Notes: a model not told the origin generated them from the letters alone. Positions 26,771-39,441 are shown, numbered from the stretch's first letter. The stretch is DNA of 64,000 nt from Ilyonectria destructans (GCA_020740775.1 JAHEWK010000014.1:2170001-2234000), one strand, 5' to 3'. Translations and numbers: made by a program.

Positions 26771-29713
26771 ATGTCTGCTCCAGAGGATTTTGTCCCTGGT
26801 CTTGGCCTGGATCTCACCGTGGAAGATTCGTCATCCGCGTTCTTGGCGTTTGCTCAAACTTTTGACGACCCCAACAGCGACGACGTCAACAGCGGCTCCG
26901 ACTTTCTCGGCCCCAATGATGAGGGGCTGTTCGAAGAGCTGGAGTTGCTCCACATACTCCAATCCAATTCTATGCTACAAAGTCCGTCCTTTACACCAAC
27001 ACACGGACACGTTGACTCGTCGCAACCGGGCCCTTCCATGTCGGATCCTGCGAGATCGACAACGGCATTCCGTCCACCTTTGACACTTACGACTAAGGGA
27101 GCGCCGCCGCCTAAAATTGGAACTCGCTTTTCTAGAGATTCAGTTCGAATCTTGCGGAACTGGCTCACAAATCACAGCGATCATCCTTTCGCCAGTGAAG
27201 AGGACAAAGACCTGCTGCAGCGTCAAACTGGACTCTCAAAAACCCAAATCGCAAACTGGCTTTCCAATTCTCGGCGCCGTGGAAAGATCCAAGGTCCAAA
27301 CGTTGCCTTGCCACAGCCTTCGGATAGTTCCACTCCCTCGATTGAGATCCATCGACGACCAGGCACCCCGGCACCGAAATCTAGGACAGAGCTCATGAAC
27401 CCACTTGAACGATGGGTTGATTCTCCACCTGAGAATGAACCTGCGACAGCGACAGCTATTGCCCGTGCCATGGCTTCAAGTTCAAGAGTTTCATCAGGTA
27501 TGTCTACCGAGGGATTGAGAAATGGTAGAATCGATCGTTTGCCTGAGATATCCTCGTCTTTATCAACTAACTTTTGTCAGGCCGCGATAGTCCATGTAGC
27601 TTTCGTCCCTCCAACGACGGGTCAGGCACCCCCCTCTCTCGAGCTTCTTCCACAGGCAGCATTGTCACTTCGCGATCAAGTGGCAGTTCTGTAAATTCTC
27701 ACCAGTCTCAGGAACTAACCGGATCCCTAAAACTCTTTGGTCGGTCGCACACACGCCGGAAAAGACGCATCGCTCTCAGACAAATGCATACCAAAACATC
27801 TCTTGTCGTCCCTCTGAATACGTTCCAGTGCACATTTTGCACAGAAACATTCAAAACCAAGCATAACTGGCAGAGACATGAGAAATCACTGCATCTAGCT
27901 CTCGAGAGATGGGTTTGCGCCCCGAATGGGCCGCGGGAGATGGATTTGGACCTGGTGCCCGTCTGCGTCTTCTGCGGTTTGGTAGCTCCTGATGACGCCC
28001 ATATCAAGACGCATAACTACTTGGATTGTCAGGAACGAGTACAAGAGGAGCGAACATTCAACCGGAAAGACCATCTTGGTCAACACCTGCGCCTCGTTCA
28101 CAACGTCAAGGCGACAGACCTCGACGGACCTCTGTCGCGTTGGAAAGTTGCAGCGCCAGATATACGGTCACGCTGTGGATTTTGCGGCGTTTCCATGGAG
28201 AATTGGGGGTTTAGAGTCGACCACCTTGCGGACCACTTCAAGTCGGGCAATACTATGGCTGACTGGAACGGCGACTGGGGTTTCGACACTGATGTACTTG
28301 CCAGACTGGAAAACTCAATACCTCCATGTAAGAGCCTTTGATCTAGTCACTGAAACACTGCTAACTGATTCTAGATTTCATCGAGACTGAGCGAAATACT
28401 CCGTTTCCATTCGAGGCCAGCAATGCACCTTCGGAATCTCCACCCAATGCCTACGAACTGATCGAGCTTGAGTTGATGCATTTTGTGCAAGGCTATTACG
28501 ATGGGGCTAGGAAGTTACCAACTTCTGATGAGATACAATTTGAGGCGTGTCGCATCATTCTCGCATCCGAAGCATCATCAAGTCAAGACAGTCCAAGCTC
28601 ATCGTGGCTAAGAGACTTGATCATGTCCTCTGACACCATTGTGCGCCAGGCCAAGTTTAGCCCCATGCGATCGAGTGCCGAGTGTCGACTGCCAGTGCTG
28701 AAAATAATTGGCCAGGATGGCCTTTTTGAGTCGTGCTCACTGGAACATCAGCTCCTCGACTTTGTACGCGCTGACCAACCTGCTCCTCTAACGGATCACG
28801 AGCTTCAGCAAGAAGCATCCCGGATCATCAGACAGATTGAGGACCAGTCAACTTCTCCTGCCGAGTTCATCGCCAATTGGCTTACTGAGCTGGTTGCGTC
28901 CTCAACCAGTTGGCTCGATAGCTTTCGGCTTCGAGCTCATATCCCCAGGCCTGAAACCGGCCTGGAGACAGGTCAGTGGTCGCGGGACTCGTCCAAGATT
29001 GATTCTATCATGAAAAACTACACCGAACTGGAACGGAGATTGTCTGAATATGTGGACCTACTTCGAGCGCATGGAATCGAACCGGATGACGCGACCCTGC
29101 AACACCAGGCTCAGGATCTCATTGCAGAATTCAATGACGAAGAGTGGAAGCAAGTAGCCTCGTCCAATAATTCGTGGCTCATGGCTTTCAAGAGACGGTA
29201 TCTCAGTGCCCCTAATGACCAAGCCCAGCCAAATTACTCCCAGTTGACGAGCGCACCAATTGGAAGACTAATGTCCCTCGGATCCGGCCTAGCTGCACAG
29301 CTATCCTATGATACTTCAGGCCGAAGCACTTCCAACGCATCTGGGAAATCTCCAATCGTGGAGACGGGACCAACGTTTACAAAGAGTGGTATCCTATATC
29401 CCCACAATGCCAATTTCCACCGGTGGGTGGCACTGGAGTTGGCCCGGTGGGTAGTGGCAACTATGTCGCCGAATAACCCCAACCGGCATGTCCCGACGGA
29501 TGAGGAGCTACAGCATCAAGCTAGGTGGATATACTATGACGAGTAAGTTGCAAACCGCCTACCTTTAGTTCTTGATTATGGCCAACTGACAACAATCGCA
29601 GTGACGATCCGTGGAACCAGACCCCCGCCGACAACTCGGAGTGGCTGCGTCGCTTCAAGCTAGAGATAGGGATTTTAAAGGAAACTGGTATTGAATCGAC
29701 TCTAAATACTTAA
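26771..29713 (+). CDS. Homeobox and C2H2 zinc-finger protein with four CENP-B-like C-terminal modules
   Basis: Exons 26771-27497, 27581-28327, 28375-29542 and 29602-29713 give 917 aa. An acidic N-terminus is followed by a TALE/KN-type homeodomain (about 117-173; HPFASEEDKDLLQRQTGLSK, then IANWLSNSRRRGK). Next is a Ser-rich linker, then C2H2 fingers: C326/C329-H342/H347, a longer C371/C374 to H411/H416 unit, and C441/C444-H457/H461. The C-terminal half holds four copies of a roughly 60-residue helical module (about 516-580, 613-682, 708-769, 838-905). Each has the form LE-x-x-L-x-x-FV, then a P-T/D-D-E-LQ-x-QA-x-I core, then WL-x-x-F. This resembles CENP-B/Tc5-transposase-type DNA-binding modules. 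It is probably a nuclear DNA-binding regulator; its target is unknown. Confidence 0.9.
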
Positions 29714-30306
29714 TCGCTAGGCAAATATGAGCATAGGGAATGTCGAAGGCCCGAAATTTATACGCTCAGATTAACTAGAAGTAGACAACTCAGTCATTAG
29801 GACTACGATGCTTGGGAATGGTATTGCGAAACCCAGCCCGAATTAGTTCAACGCGTGAACATTAATTCATCTCGAAAAATCATATTGACTACGGATCATG
29901 GTGCGCCCATGATTCGTTTAAATGCATTTTACCATTGAAAGACGATGCTGTCTTCGCTAGTATGAACATCTAATATTAAAACACTAAGTCGTAAAATTAT
30001 ACCTTGAAACGAATCATCCCCCGACCACGTTATGGAAGTCGTGCACTGCCAATATTCTCGTTGATACCACAAATTCTCGTCTGCGTTCGCCAAGGGCCAA
30101 TTTATCAGATTGAACTTTCGTATGCGGCACGGAACCTGCCGTCTTTGACGTAGTGGGTCACTAGACATTCGAAGTTGTCATTGCAAGTTCAAGGCAGCCT
30201 TGCAGGCTGATCCAGGAGATGCGGGATTGGTTTATTTTGTCGGACTTTCTGCCGTGCTGACCACTGACTGTGTTCAGTGGGAGCGTTCAGTGTTTGTTTG
30301 CATCGA
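29714..30306. other. Intergenic between convergent genes
   Basis: 590 bp, AT-rich, with 3' flanks of both neighbours. No gene was found. Confidence 0.6.
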
Positions 30307-30759
30307 TTAGTCGGTAATGACGGCCCGGGCGGTAGTTGTCGAGGTCGTTGTAACAATGGGTAGGCTCGTCGGGTAGTCAATGCCGCACTCCCAACAGTCC
30401 CTTTCATACCACTGGATTGAGATGGCATCGGTTTCTTGCAAGTTAAGAGCTTCGATGGGTTGGAAAACCCGCGTGCAGGATCCATCGGTCGGATCGTAAG
30501 CGATTGTCAAGCAGTCGGATCTCTGGGAGCAAACTGTGGCACATTCTTGGAGAGAGACGCCGCGTTGGGTATCATATGAGACCAGATTGTTCCTGGGATA
30601 GGCGGTCTTTCCACATATCGTCGCAGTTGTCATGCAGGTCGGGGTCGCAATCGGTGTGGACTCGGTGGGTGAGCTCGTGGGAGCCTTGCAGCGGCTGGCA
30701 TTCGCCCCCGAAGCGGCCAACGCCGTAAAGATGCAGGCGATGAGCTTGATGGAAGGCAT
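30307..30759 (-). CDS. Secreted protein with PAN/apple-like cysteine domain
   Basis: 150 aa, single exon. I chose the ATG at 30759 because it gives a good signal peptide (MPSIKLIACIFTALAASGANA). An upstream in-frame ATG at 30864 would bury it. A Thr/Ser/Pro-rich linker follows (about 25-42). Then comes a domain with LQECATVCSQRSDCLTIAY and GSCTRVF, the C-x3-C-x5-C pattern and AY core of PAN/apple-type folds. A Thr-rich tail suggests O-glycosylation. PAN modules bind proteins or sugars at cell surfaces. No catalytic residues are present. Function unknown; it could be a wall-associated protein. Confidence 0.75.
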   Translation of the reverse strand: MPSIKLIACIFTALAASGANASRCKAPTSSPTESTPIATPTCMTTATICGKTAYPRNNLVSYDTQRGVSLQECATVCSQRSDCLTIAYDPTDGSCTRVFQPIEALNLQETDAISIQWYERDCWECGIDYPTSLPIVTTTSTTTARAVITD

Positions 30760-32225
30760 TGTCGGAATTGGAGTCTGGCTGGTGTTACGAACACGGGGGA
30801 AAGCCAGGGCCGCGAAAGGATACAAACTGGACAACAGTGAAAAGTTTGGGTCTTTACTCGGCACACTCTTTTATTTAGGAGATCGAATGGGGGACACCGT
30901 TAATCTTAAGCATGGCCTGATCGAGATGGACGCCATCAACTAGCTTCCACCGGGCGGCTGATGTGGCGTCGATAGATCATTTAGCTTAGGACTGTCCATC
31001 GAATGCGGTTAACTGCATCCTGATTGCGCTCCAGGGCTTCAGGGCTGAAACTATTGGGGCTCTCTGGGCCAGGAATGGCTACGTTGTAAGCTTGGGCAGC
31101 TGTGGCTTGGTCTCGAACTTCTTAGTGTGGCCTTTTTTCATCCCCTCTCCACATTGACATAGCAGCCCCTGACTATGCCATAAAGGACGAAGATGAAGTA
31201 GGATGCATTTTGTCAATAGGCGCACAGAGATAGTCTTTGAAGGGACTGGGAGACTGACTAGTTCGGATTACCCGTTCTTAGAAGCATGGCTCGTATTTCA
31301 CTCAGAACGTGGGTTTTACTTTATGAAAGGCTGTAGGCACTCTCGAGTCCCTTCCTGTCCCTATCTGCATTTCTACAGGCTAGCTCTTAGCCACTGACTT
31401 ATGTGAGCTTCTTGAACAAGTAACATGAGTATCGGTGATTGATTTCTAAGTTGAGTAGAGTGTTTATACACACCCTTGCTTCAAACAGTCAGCCCCCAAC
31501 TCAGCCACGACCATGAGTCCAACATCATCGCCCGTTTATCCTAGAAGATTTATATATTGCATTGGAATTACCAAGAGATTATGTATAGTATTGTCCGGCA
31601 CCGGTGATTCTGCGCCTGGGTAGGCTTCCTAGTCATTACGTGCCATGGACCGCCACCACAATGGAGCCATTATTATCTTCATATGTCACATGTATCGGGA
31701 TATCGGATTTCTGCGGTTATGACGGAAGTGAAGCTTTCCTTCTGTCATCATAGGCGTCCATCGCCACCTGCCTCGTCATCGGCCTCATCATCAGATAAGC
31801 CCTAGGCCTAGCTTTTCCTTGATTTTATCTATAGCTAGCTGAAGCCAAAAGACTCCGAAGGATCCGGAGCCACTCGGCTGTCCGAGGTCATCCGAGGTCA
31901 TCATCAGTCTCTTCATCTATAAGACTGACCCAAAGACCCTCTTTTAGATAGGAAGAATATCAAGAGCTTCTCGCACACATGATCATTTCCATCTGCTAGA
32001 TGCAACATTATAGCTCCTGTGACAATGAAACTAGGGACATGAGAATATTATGGAAGAGCAGGGAGACAGTGAATGGATCCATGTCTCCTAAATATAGAGC
32101 GGACTTTTCATGGAGTGTGTATTATCAGCTGGAGGGGGAGCTACTTGGTCTCATCGAAAGTTCATGTCTAAATTGAAGATTGCCATAAATTTGAACCCGA
32201 GCCTTACTCACTGCGTATAGCTTAC
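30760..32225. other. Intergenic, no supported gene
   Basis: 1.47 kb. A short duplicated CCGAGGTCAT occurs near 31882-31905. The rest has stops in all frames. Nothing else was recognised. Confidence 0.55.
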
Positions 32226-33871
32226 TCAGTTCGTTGCCTCTTGACCTTTGGCCTCTTCGCCCCTCATCTCCACCTCCGTCTTATAGTTGGCAAATTCCCG
32301 GACACTGATACGCTTCTGGAACATCTCGTCCAGCTCCTCGTAGCTTCGGTTGGCTGTTTCAGGCTGGTAGAACCACAAGTATACGACACAGAGAACTCCA
32401 ATTCCGCCAAACAAGTAGGCAGTCTTCGCTCCAAGGTTCGCTTGGTCGGGGTTGAACAGATACGGGATGACGAATGCCCAAACACAGTAAATGGTGTATT
32501 GCAGGGCAACTCCAATGGAGATGGTCTTGACGCGCAGTCTTGATGTGGCAACCTCGCAGAGAAGAGTGTAAGCCGTTGCGCCGATGGAAATGTTGTAAAA
32601 GAAGTTGTAAATCAGAATGAAGGCGACCGATCCCTTGATGGCTGCGGGAGTTCCAGCAGTTGCGAGACTGGCACAGATGATGAGAATCAAGGTGACAGAG
32701 ACCGTGCCCCAGAAAGTTAGCGGCCGACGACCGACACGGTCAACGAGGTACCAGGAAATAATGTTACCGGACATGGAGATACCGTGCTGCGCAATCTGTA
32801 GCTTGAAGCTGGCAGACGTGCTGTAGCCGGCGAGCTGGATGTAGTAAGTTCCGTATGAAGCGATGAAGAAGACGCCGCCGAGAGCTTGAATAGCCAAAGG
32901 CATGATGGAAATGATGGTGCGACGCAAGTTGGAGCGGCGGAAGCAGTCGAGATAGGTGGCGCCGGCAGCCTCTTCCTTGGCCTCTTCAAGCATTGATTGA
33001 AGTTGAGAAATTCGCATATCGAGGTCCGGCCCAGAGTAACCAAGGCGGCGGAGAGAGTTGGCTGCCTGTGCGTCTTTTCCGACGCTCAACAACCACACGG
33101 GCGACTCAGGCATGAACGGCGCGAAGATGGCGCAAATACCAGCGAATCCGAACTGGGCACAGAACACAGCGCGGTACGACCAGCGAGACTCGTAGTTTCC
33201 GGTCTTGTCGACAATGATAGCCGCGGTCAACGGGCCGAGTGTGAACATCAGGGCAGTGAGGCAGGTCATGATGCCACGGAGAGCGAGAGGAGTAACCTAG
33301 AGAGAAGGCTGTTAGATGGACAATTGAAAGAATGGATGGGGAATGTTACCTCGCCAATGTAGGTAATCGCGACAGATAGAATCACGCCTCCGACAAAGCC
33401 GTTGAGGAGCTTGCCGCCAAAGAACTGGGCATTTGTTGTGGAGACAAACTCAATGGCAACAGCCGCAAAAGACACAGCAATAGATCCGATCAGCAGGGGT
33501 TTTCGTCCGAACTTGTCGGCAAAGTATCCAGCTGAAAACGTTCCGATAATAGAGCTCGCAATGGGACCGCCATAAAAGGCGGATTGCCAATCGGCATCGA
33601 GGACATACGAGCCCTCGAATTCATGACCGAAATCTTTGCGAAATCCCGGGATGCTCAAGACCATGCCTGCAGCTTGGCCCTCGAAGGAGACGAGCAAGCA
33701 GCTGACAACTGCGAGGAAGGCCCAGGCAAATGTCAATGGGCGATTCCGAATTGACTGGATGACGGTGAGCTGATGCTCTTGATTGTTGGCAATATGGGCG
33801 AGGTCAGTCTTGGCATCATGGACATGCTCCACGGCCTCAGCATCCTTGTCGTTGGAATAATCCAATGCCAT
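32226..33871 (-). CDS. MFS sugar transporter (hexose/alpha-glucoside permease type)
   Basis: Exons 33871-33350 and 33296-32226 (53-bp intron, phase 0) give 530 aa. Sugar-porter signatures are present: DKFGRKPLL between helices 2 and 3, PESPVWLL at the end of the first half, DRVGRRPL between helices 8 and 9, and PETANRSYEELDEMF after helix 12. Twelve membrane helices are expected in the plasma membrane, with a cytosolic N-terminus of about 45 residues. The length and the region around NRSYEELDEMFQKRI fit fungal maltose/alpha-glucoside:H+ symporters better than short hexose carriers, but substrate is not proven. A TATA-like CATAAATA lies on the minus strand about 95 bp upstream. The gene is divergent from a Zn2Cys6 regulator, sharing a 486-bp promoter with a CGG-N7-CGG motif. 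Confidence 0.93.
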
Positions 33872-34128
33872 ATTGAAGAAGATGCTCCAGTAAAATGATG
33901 GAGAAGAGTTGAATGGTTCTGCAGCCTGAGAACAAAAGTCCTCGCGCTGGGAGCGAAGCTATTTATGCATCCTCAGCACTGCTCACCCCAGTTCACGCGT
34001 CCCGAGGTCACGGACTCTTGCTGTCAGTTGCGAATCCGGGGTTCTCCAGCTGGGGACCCCGGAAAAAGCAGGCCACTCGTTGCGTTGAATCGCCCGCAAA
34101 CCATCAGGTGACGACTCGAAACACCCGT

Positions 34129-34146
34129 CGGGGAGTATCGGTGTGG
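34129..34146 (+). promoter_or_regulatory. 18-bp motif with CGG-N7-CGG in the transporter/regulator promoter
   Basis: CGGGGAGTATCGGTGTGG lies between the transporter (-) and the regulator (+). The identical 18 bases occur in reverse orientation at 36701-36718 and at 57998-58015, the latter about 200 bp before the arabinofuranosidase gene. The two CGG triplets are 10 bp apart, a plausible Zn2Cys6 site. The remaining bases of this 486-bp promoter hold no gene. Confidence 0.55.
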
Positions 34147-34357
34147 AGACGGATTGATAGTGCCGCGCTACTTATGACCTTGGCTGGACAGGATGTGGAC
34201 TGAATCCCCACATCTGAGCGAGAGCGGAAACTCGCAGCGTCAAACCAACGCAATCTCGATCACTCCATCACCGGTGACATAGTCCTCGCCCCGCAGAGCC
34301 AGTCCATACTTGCATGAGAGGCCAGGAGGAGAATACTCGGATATACCCAGGATCCGG

Positions 34358-36573
34358 ATGAGCCAACCACTCCACCGGCTCGAGCAACCCAACAAGACTC
34401 ATCTTCGTACACAAATGGGAGACTTCCGTCGAGGCCCGGCAATGGAGCCCTTGCTCGCCAACCTTCTCTCGGATCCCTTGCCAGCCGCCTTCGCAATGTC
34501 ACGGCCCAATCAGCCTCGGCCAGTCTCATCCAGCCCAACTGCCGATCCTTCGGGTACCATTACCCCGGGAACCGCCCTGTTCACTGCGGGAGGCGGCAAT
34601 GTCTCACGCGAATCTGCGTCGTACGCCCGGAGACGCGCCGGCACGGCTTGCTTCGTCTGTCGAGGACGGAAGACCAAGTGTGACAACCAACGGCCCATCT
34701 GTGGGTTCTGCACCGCCACCGGAGGAGCTTGCGGCTATCCCGATGACACGCCGTTGGACCACTCCAAGCTCGACAGAGGCAGCCTGGCCATTCTGCAGAG
34801 ACTGGGCGAGATGGAACAGAACCTAACAGCACTACTAAATCGAAATGAAAACTCGCCAGGCCGTCAGGTGTCCCAGCAGCAGTTGGCTCCGGTAGACGAG
34901 GAGGAGCTTCCAGACCGCAGCCCTCATGTCGGAGCCAGCATGATGCAGCCCGACAGCGACCGGCCGCCGGCAGCAGACGTCGTCACTCGAAGTTCTGAGA
35001 TGAGAGTTGAGAGTCTCCTTCGCTGGCCAGTCTTCAAAATTAAGCAATACCCATCGCTCACCTCTAGTCTTGGGCACGAGGGCGGCCAACCGCAAGCTGG
35101 AACTGGAGACGGCATCTTCGACCTCGACCCCGAAGTGATAACTCAGCTGGTAGAAAACTTCCTGGCTACTAACCACATTAAGAATCCTATATTCGACGTT
35201 GACCAACTATGGAACCGTGTAAGAGACATCTCTGAAACGGGGCTCCGGTGGGATGGGTCAACGTGCCTCGTAGTAAGCATAACGTCACCCTGTCTCGTTT
35301 ATTCATCCCCGGACTGACCCTGTCAGCTCCTTATTTGCGCCGTCAGTGTGCTTGCGCCTCCGTTTGAAAACGAACTAGTACCCGGCTTTTCGAGACGACC
35401 GGAGCGTCTGAGACGTGCTGAGCTGTACTTTCAGATGGCGCAGCGACGCATTGGAATGCTCTATCACAGCAATTCGCTCCTCGCCGTGCAATGCAGTTTC
35501 TTGACCGCCGTATATCTCATGACGACCTTTCGGATCATGGCCGCGTGGAAAGCCTTTTCGCAAGCTGGAACACAGTGTGTAGGGTGGCTAGCAGCTCGAG
35601 GTCATACTCGGGAGGATATGGACAGTCAATCTCCTGTTGCTGTGGAGATTCCCAAAGGCGACAATATCGAGCAGAATATGGAAGAGAGTCTCTACTGGAG
35701 TTGCCTGAAGAGCGAGTTGTGAGGCTGAACCTGCTCGAGCCCATGAACATCTGCTGACTTCCAAACAGGGAATTGAGAACCGAGTTGGGCCTACCAGGGT
35801 CGAGTCTTAATGAGATGCAATACTACCACGTGTATCCATCCCCGCCGAGCCCAAGTCAGTTGACCGGGGGCCACACGCGTTCGGAATCAGCTGCTCAGCG
35901 CGAACGGGACCGCCTTGAAACCGGTTGGTTCTTCTACCTGGCCGAGATTGCTCTTCGTCGCATTATGAACGAGGCGCTGTCGGCGCGCTACTGGGCTGAC
36001 TCGTGGTACTACACAACCAACTGGTGGACTGCTAGCGAGGACAACTACCGCGCCGATGTGGAGAAGTTCAAGCTGAAGCTGGAGACGTGGCGGGATATGC
36101 TCCCACCCTCTATGAGATTTCCTAGTGACCCCCACGAGGGCATTCGAGACCCTCTACGGGGGATTCTGAGATCGCACCTAGTAGATATCCTGGACGTGCT
36201 CTATTTCCCGGCAGTTCGAGCTGTCGCCTGCAAGCAAGTTAGTGAGCTGGGGCCATACGTCCTAGCAACAACCCGTGCGGCACTCTTAAACGCCGTGTAC
36301 CGCATCACGATATGCGAGGAGGGATTCTGGTATCGCCACCAAGGAACATGGCTGATGATCCGCACATGTTCACGCAGCCTGCTCCAGCTCTTAGCAGTAG
36401 CTCTCCGCGCGCAGACCGAGCCCACCTTGGCGGGACTGCTACCAGAGGGATGGAAATATTCCGTCGGGAGGGTCTTCACCTTGATTGAGTACTGGGAACC
36501 AGAGAGCCCCGATCTGGGGTTGCTATTGGCGCGGTTGAGGGACCTTGTTTCGATGCTGGAGCAGGGGGAGTAA
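34358..36573 (+). CDS. Zn2Cys6 transcription factor, divergent from the sugar transporter
   Basis: Exons 34358-35272, 35327-35718 and 35769-36573 give 703 aa. The start is the first ATG of the open frame; an internal Met at residue 20 is also possible. The binuclear cluster is C98-x2-C101-x6-C108-x6-C115-x2-C118-x6-C125 (CRGRKTKC). The fungal-specific regulatory region spans roughly 240-600, with LLICAVSVLAPPFEN and QMAQRRIGMLYHSNSLLAVQ, an early-middle pattern seen in regulators of sugar-use genes. It likely acts in the nucleus on the adjacent transporter and perhaps on itself through the shared promoter. The inducer is unknown. Confidence 0.9.
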
Positions 36574-36584
36574 CTAGTTAATTC

Positions 36585-36740
36585 ACTATGACTCGACTGA
36601 GTAGCTTCATTCCGCAAGGTGTCGAGTCATGAGCGTGCCGTGCCGTCTTTAAAGCCGGAGCCAAGTAACGCAGCAGCGGGGCGATATTCCCCGATCGGCG
36701 CCACACCGATACTCCCCGATCAGTACCAATACTCAGCACG
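36585..36740. repeat. Dispersed repeat copy 1 with inverted ATGACTCGAC arms and the CGG-N7-CGG motif
   Basis: About 150 bp match the segment at 57881-58020 in the same order. First a hairpin-like pair (ATGACTCGAC ... GTCGAGTCAT), then GCGTGCCGTGCCG and AAAGCCGGAGC. The ACACCGATACTCCCCG motif follows (36701-36718), with a weaker variant at 36682-36693. It sits downstream of the regulator, between convergent genes. The rest of 36574-37139 shows no gene. Confidence 0.65.
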
Positions 36741-37139
36741 AGTCTGGTGTACATCAGCTCTATAGCATCCCTAATGGCCGATGGACGCGGCAATCTTAGC
36801 TGCAGCTTAGGAAGAAAATGTCTATAACGGCACTAAGATGGGGGATGTTAATATTTCTTGCATTCGAATCGGCGAGGGTTAGCGCAGGGAAGGGAGCAAG
36901 AGGGTTAGCGGTAGTGAGATGGCGACAGGGTTGGTTACACGCCAGGTAAGCCCACACCCGAGCCGCAATGTGCCCATATATAAGCCAGCCAGCAGCTCTG
37001 TAAATTGGTTTGTGGCAGGACCACGACCAAATCTATCAGAGAATAGCATCTGGCTGAGACGTGCACTGAATGAAGACTTGGTCACTCCTGGATATTAACG
37101 AGCAATGATGGTGAACTTGTGGCGGGTTTGTCGTGTACA

Positions 37140-37700
37140 TTATGATATTTGAAGGTAATCTCGAACTATTTCATCCGCCACATTATGACAAATTATAGCC
37201 ATAGCCCTATCGGAGTATCGTTGAACAAATGGCATTAAAAGCGACCGAGCCTCAACAGTGTTATCAACATGTATCTCCCATTGCTCGGTTTCGTTGGCCA
37301 CGGTACTATTGGGTATTTCAGCGCCAGCATAAGGCGCACCATCCCTGCATCGACGAACGGTCCACTCTGTCCAGGTAACGATACCGGTAGGAGTGTTCCC
37401 GCGATTTCGCATGCCATTAGGGGTTCTCTGAAAGACAGCGGGCCATTGGTGGGTTTTAGTGAGGCCTGGAAGCATGTGTATGGCCGCGCGGATCGTGTAT
37501 GCGCGCACAGTCTCATCCCAGGGCCCGAAGTAGGGATCATTGGAAATCAGGGCAGGCTCAGCAGGTATTTCATTGAAACCGATCACGCCGGGCATCTGAC
37601 TTATGGTCGGTGTGTACGTTTGTAACACCTCCAATGCGAAGCGGGGAGGAACATTGCTGGGAAGAGAAGCTGTCACTGAAAAGTGGCACTGTGATCGCAT
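37140..37700 (-). CDS. SRPBCC-like protein, probably DUF7053 family
   Basis: 186 aa, single exon. The opening pattern CHFSVTASLPSNVPPRFALE, the motif around PGVIGFNEIP, and a central beta-rich region (RAYTIRAAIHMLPG) recall fungal DUF7053 proteins. These are predicted to have a START/Bet v1-like lipid-binding fold. I assign this from memory of the family pattern, with moderate certainty. No catalytic motif, signal peptide or membrane helix is seen. It is convergent with the Zn2Cys6 regulator upstream of it on the map. Confidence 0.55.
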   Translation of the reverse strand: MRSQCHFSVTASLPSNVPPRFALEVLQTYTPTISQMPGVIGFNEIPAEPALISNDPYFGPWDETVRAYTIRAAIHMLPGLTKTHQWPAVFQRTPNGMRNRGNTPTGIVTWTEWTVRRCRDGAPYAGAEIPNSTVANETEQWEIHVDNTVEARSLLMPFVQRYSDRAMAIICHNVADEIVRDYLQIS

Positions 37701-39441
37701 CGCCTAATTAAAGTGTCTATGTTAGTCAGAGATGATTAAACGATGCGTAAGGTAAGGCTGGTAAGCAATCCCTACCTCTTACGAATAAGTGGACAACCTT
37801 CTCATCAGTGGTTTGCTGCGCGATTTCCCCCTTGCAGCTGTTAGCTACGCCACTTGGGGTTCCTGGGACTGCCAAGCGATGCGATTGGCTATGTGATTAC
37901 TGACTAAGTTCTGACTCAGATGGATGCTGAAAGAAAAAGAAACACTTAGTGTTAAATGGGGTGAGAGTAAGGGGAACCAAGGGGAGCTACCCGGGTGGCG
38001 TTGCGAAAGTCGAATTTCCTTGGCACATTTTAACATTTTTACTTGTTCACGTGACATCGGGGGTTCGGTGCGTTTATCTGGCAAATAAAGCATAAATCGG
38101 TATTGTGCACTGTCCTGGATAAGGATATACATGGAGCCCAGACCCGGTCCCGGTTATCACCGCCCAAAATGTGGTCCAACAAGCGACACAACTAATCTCT
38201 GTTGAGACAGCTGCTCTCCGCTTTAGCTAAGAAGACTAATCATGGATCAATCAGGGTCTGAGACCAGCTATCAGACTTGGCCTTAGCTGGGTCCGGAATA
38301 ACCTGGTGTAATTGTGTTTCCACCAATTACAACCCTTGTTGACTGCGTTGACACGGAAACACTTGAATCTACTGTACAGTGTGTGGGGGAGATATGTAAC
38401 AGAGGGACTGGAAGAGACTTAACAAGTTACTTAAAGGCAGATAAAGTCTGTAGTGGCAATGTGTCTGCAATGGGTAGAAAAGTTAAGGTTAGAGATAATA
38501 GAAATAATTAAGAGAGATAAGACATTATAGTTCCTACTATTAGTATTATTAAATTAAATGATCCACAACGAAATACTACAGAGATAAATTAAAAAATAAT
38601 ATTAATTGAGTCCTCTAATGATAAGAGCTAATACTAAATACAACAGCCATGCTTAGTCTGGGCAGTCAGTCTAGAGTAGGCACAGATTATAGGGTTCAGG
38701 TCCTAGTACAGATCAGAATGCAGCGTATAAGCAGATGCCAGTTACTGTCTGTAACAGTTAGCAGTACGGGGGTCGTCGTATGGGGTTACGTCTGGTAAGA
38801 GTTAGCAGGTACTGTGTCAGGGATTTAAGGAATCTTTCTGCATTTTTGGGAAGGAGCCCACGGTTAGCTGTCTTCTGTAAGATATCCCGCCTTAGCTAGG
38901 GCTATTAGCTCGATACCATAAGTCAGTTTTATGATCTTCTAGAGAGGATTTTGGGACAGCAGATTGATCCGTCCGCAACCATCACTAGCTACTATCTACA
39001 GATTGTTCAATTGATGGTATTTTGGCCTATTGATGCCCCTTGCGGTATCCCTATTATCTTGTCTCTTTTGTTCATTTCCATCATCTTTAATTTTAGCCTT
39101 TTGAGCTATTGAAGACGTGCTGCCACGACAGCTTCCATCCGCCTTTTGGGTGGGCTGCTGGGTCTTTTAAGCTCTCTGTTGCTCATTTCCGCCACACAGT
39201 AGATACTAAAGAATAAGCTTAAAACCCAAATATAGACCTTGGTAACTCTAATATATACAACGAAAATACAGTATGTTCAAACATTAAATTCCCCCATCAA
39301 GGGGGACGAAATAATATGTTCCCAGAAAATAAATAAGAGACCTGACATTCCAATCTCATGAAAGACCGTGCTGCCCTGACGATTTTTAACCTAAGGTAGA
39401 TAGCCGTAAACAAGTCTAGAGTGCTGTACAGTCATGTGCAG
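37701..39441. other. AT-rich gap, probably degraded repeat sequence
   Basis: 1.74 kb. From about 38500 to 38660 the sequence is strongly AT-rich with many TAA/TTA runs. Stops are frequent in all frames through 39350. This is the look of repeat-induced point mutation on an old element, but I cannot recognise the element. No gene was found. Confidence 0.55.
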
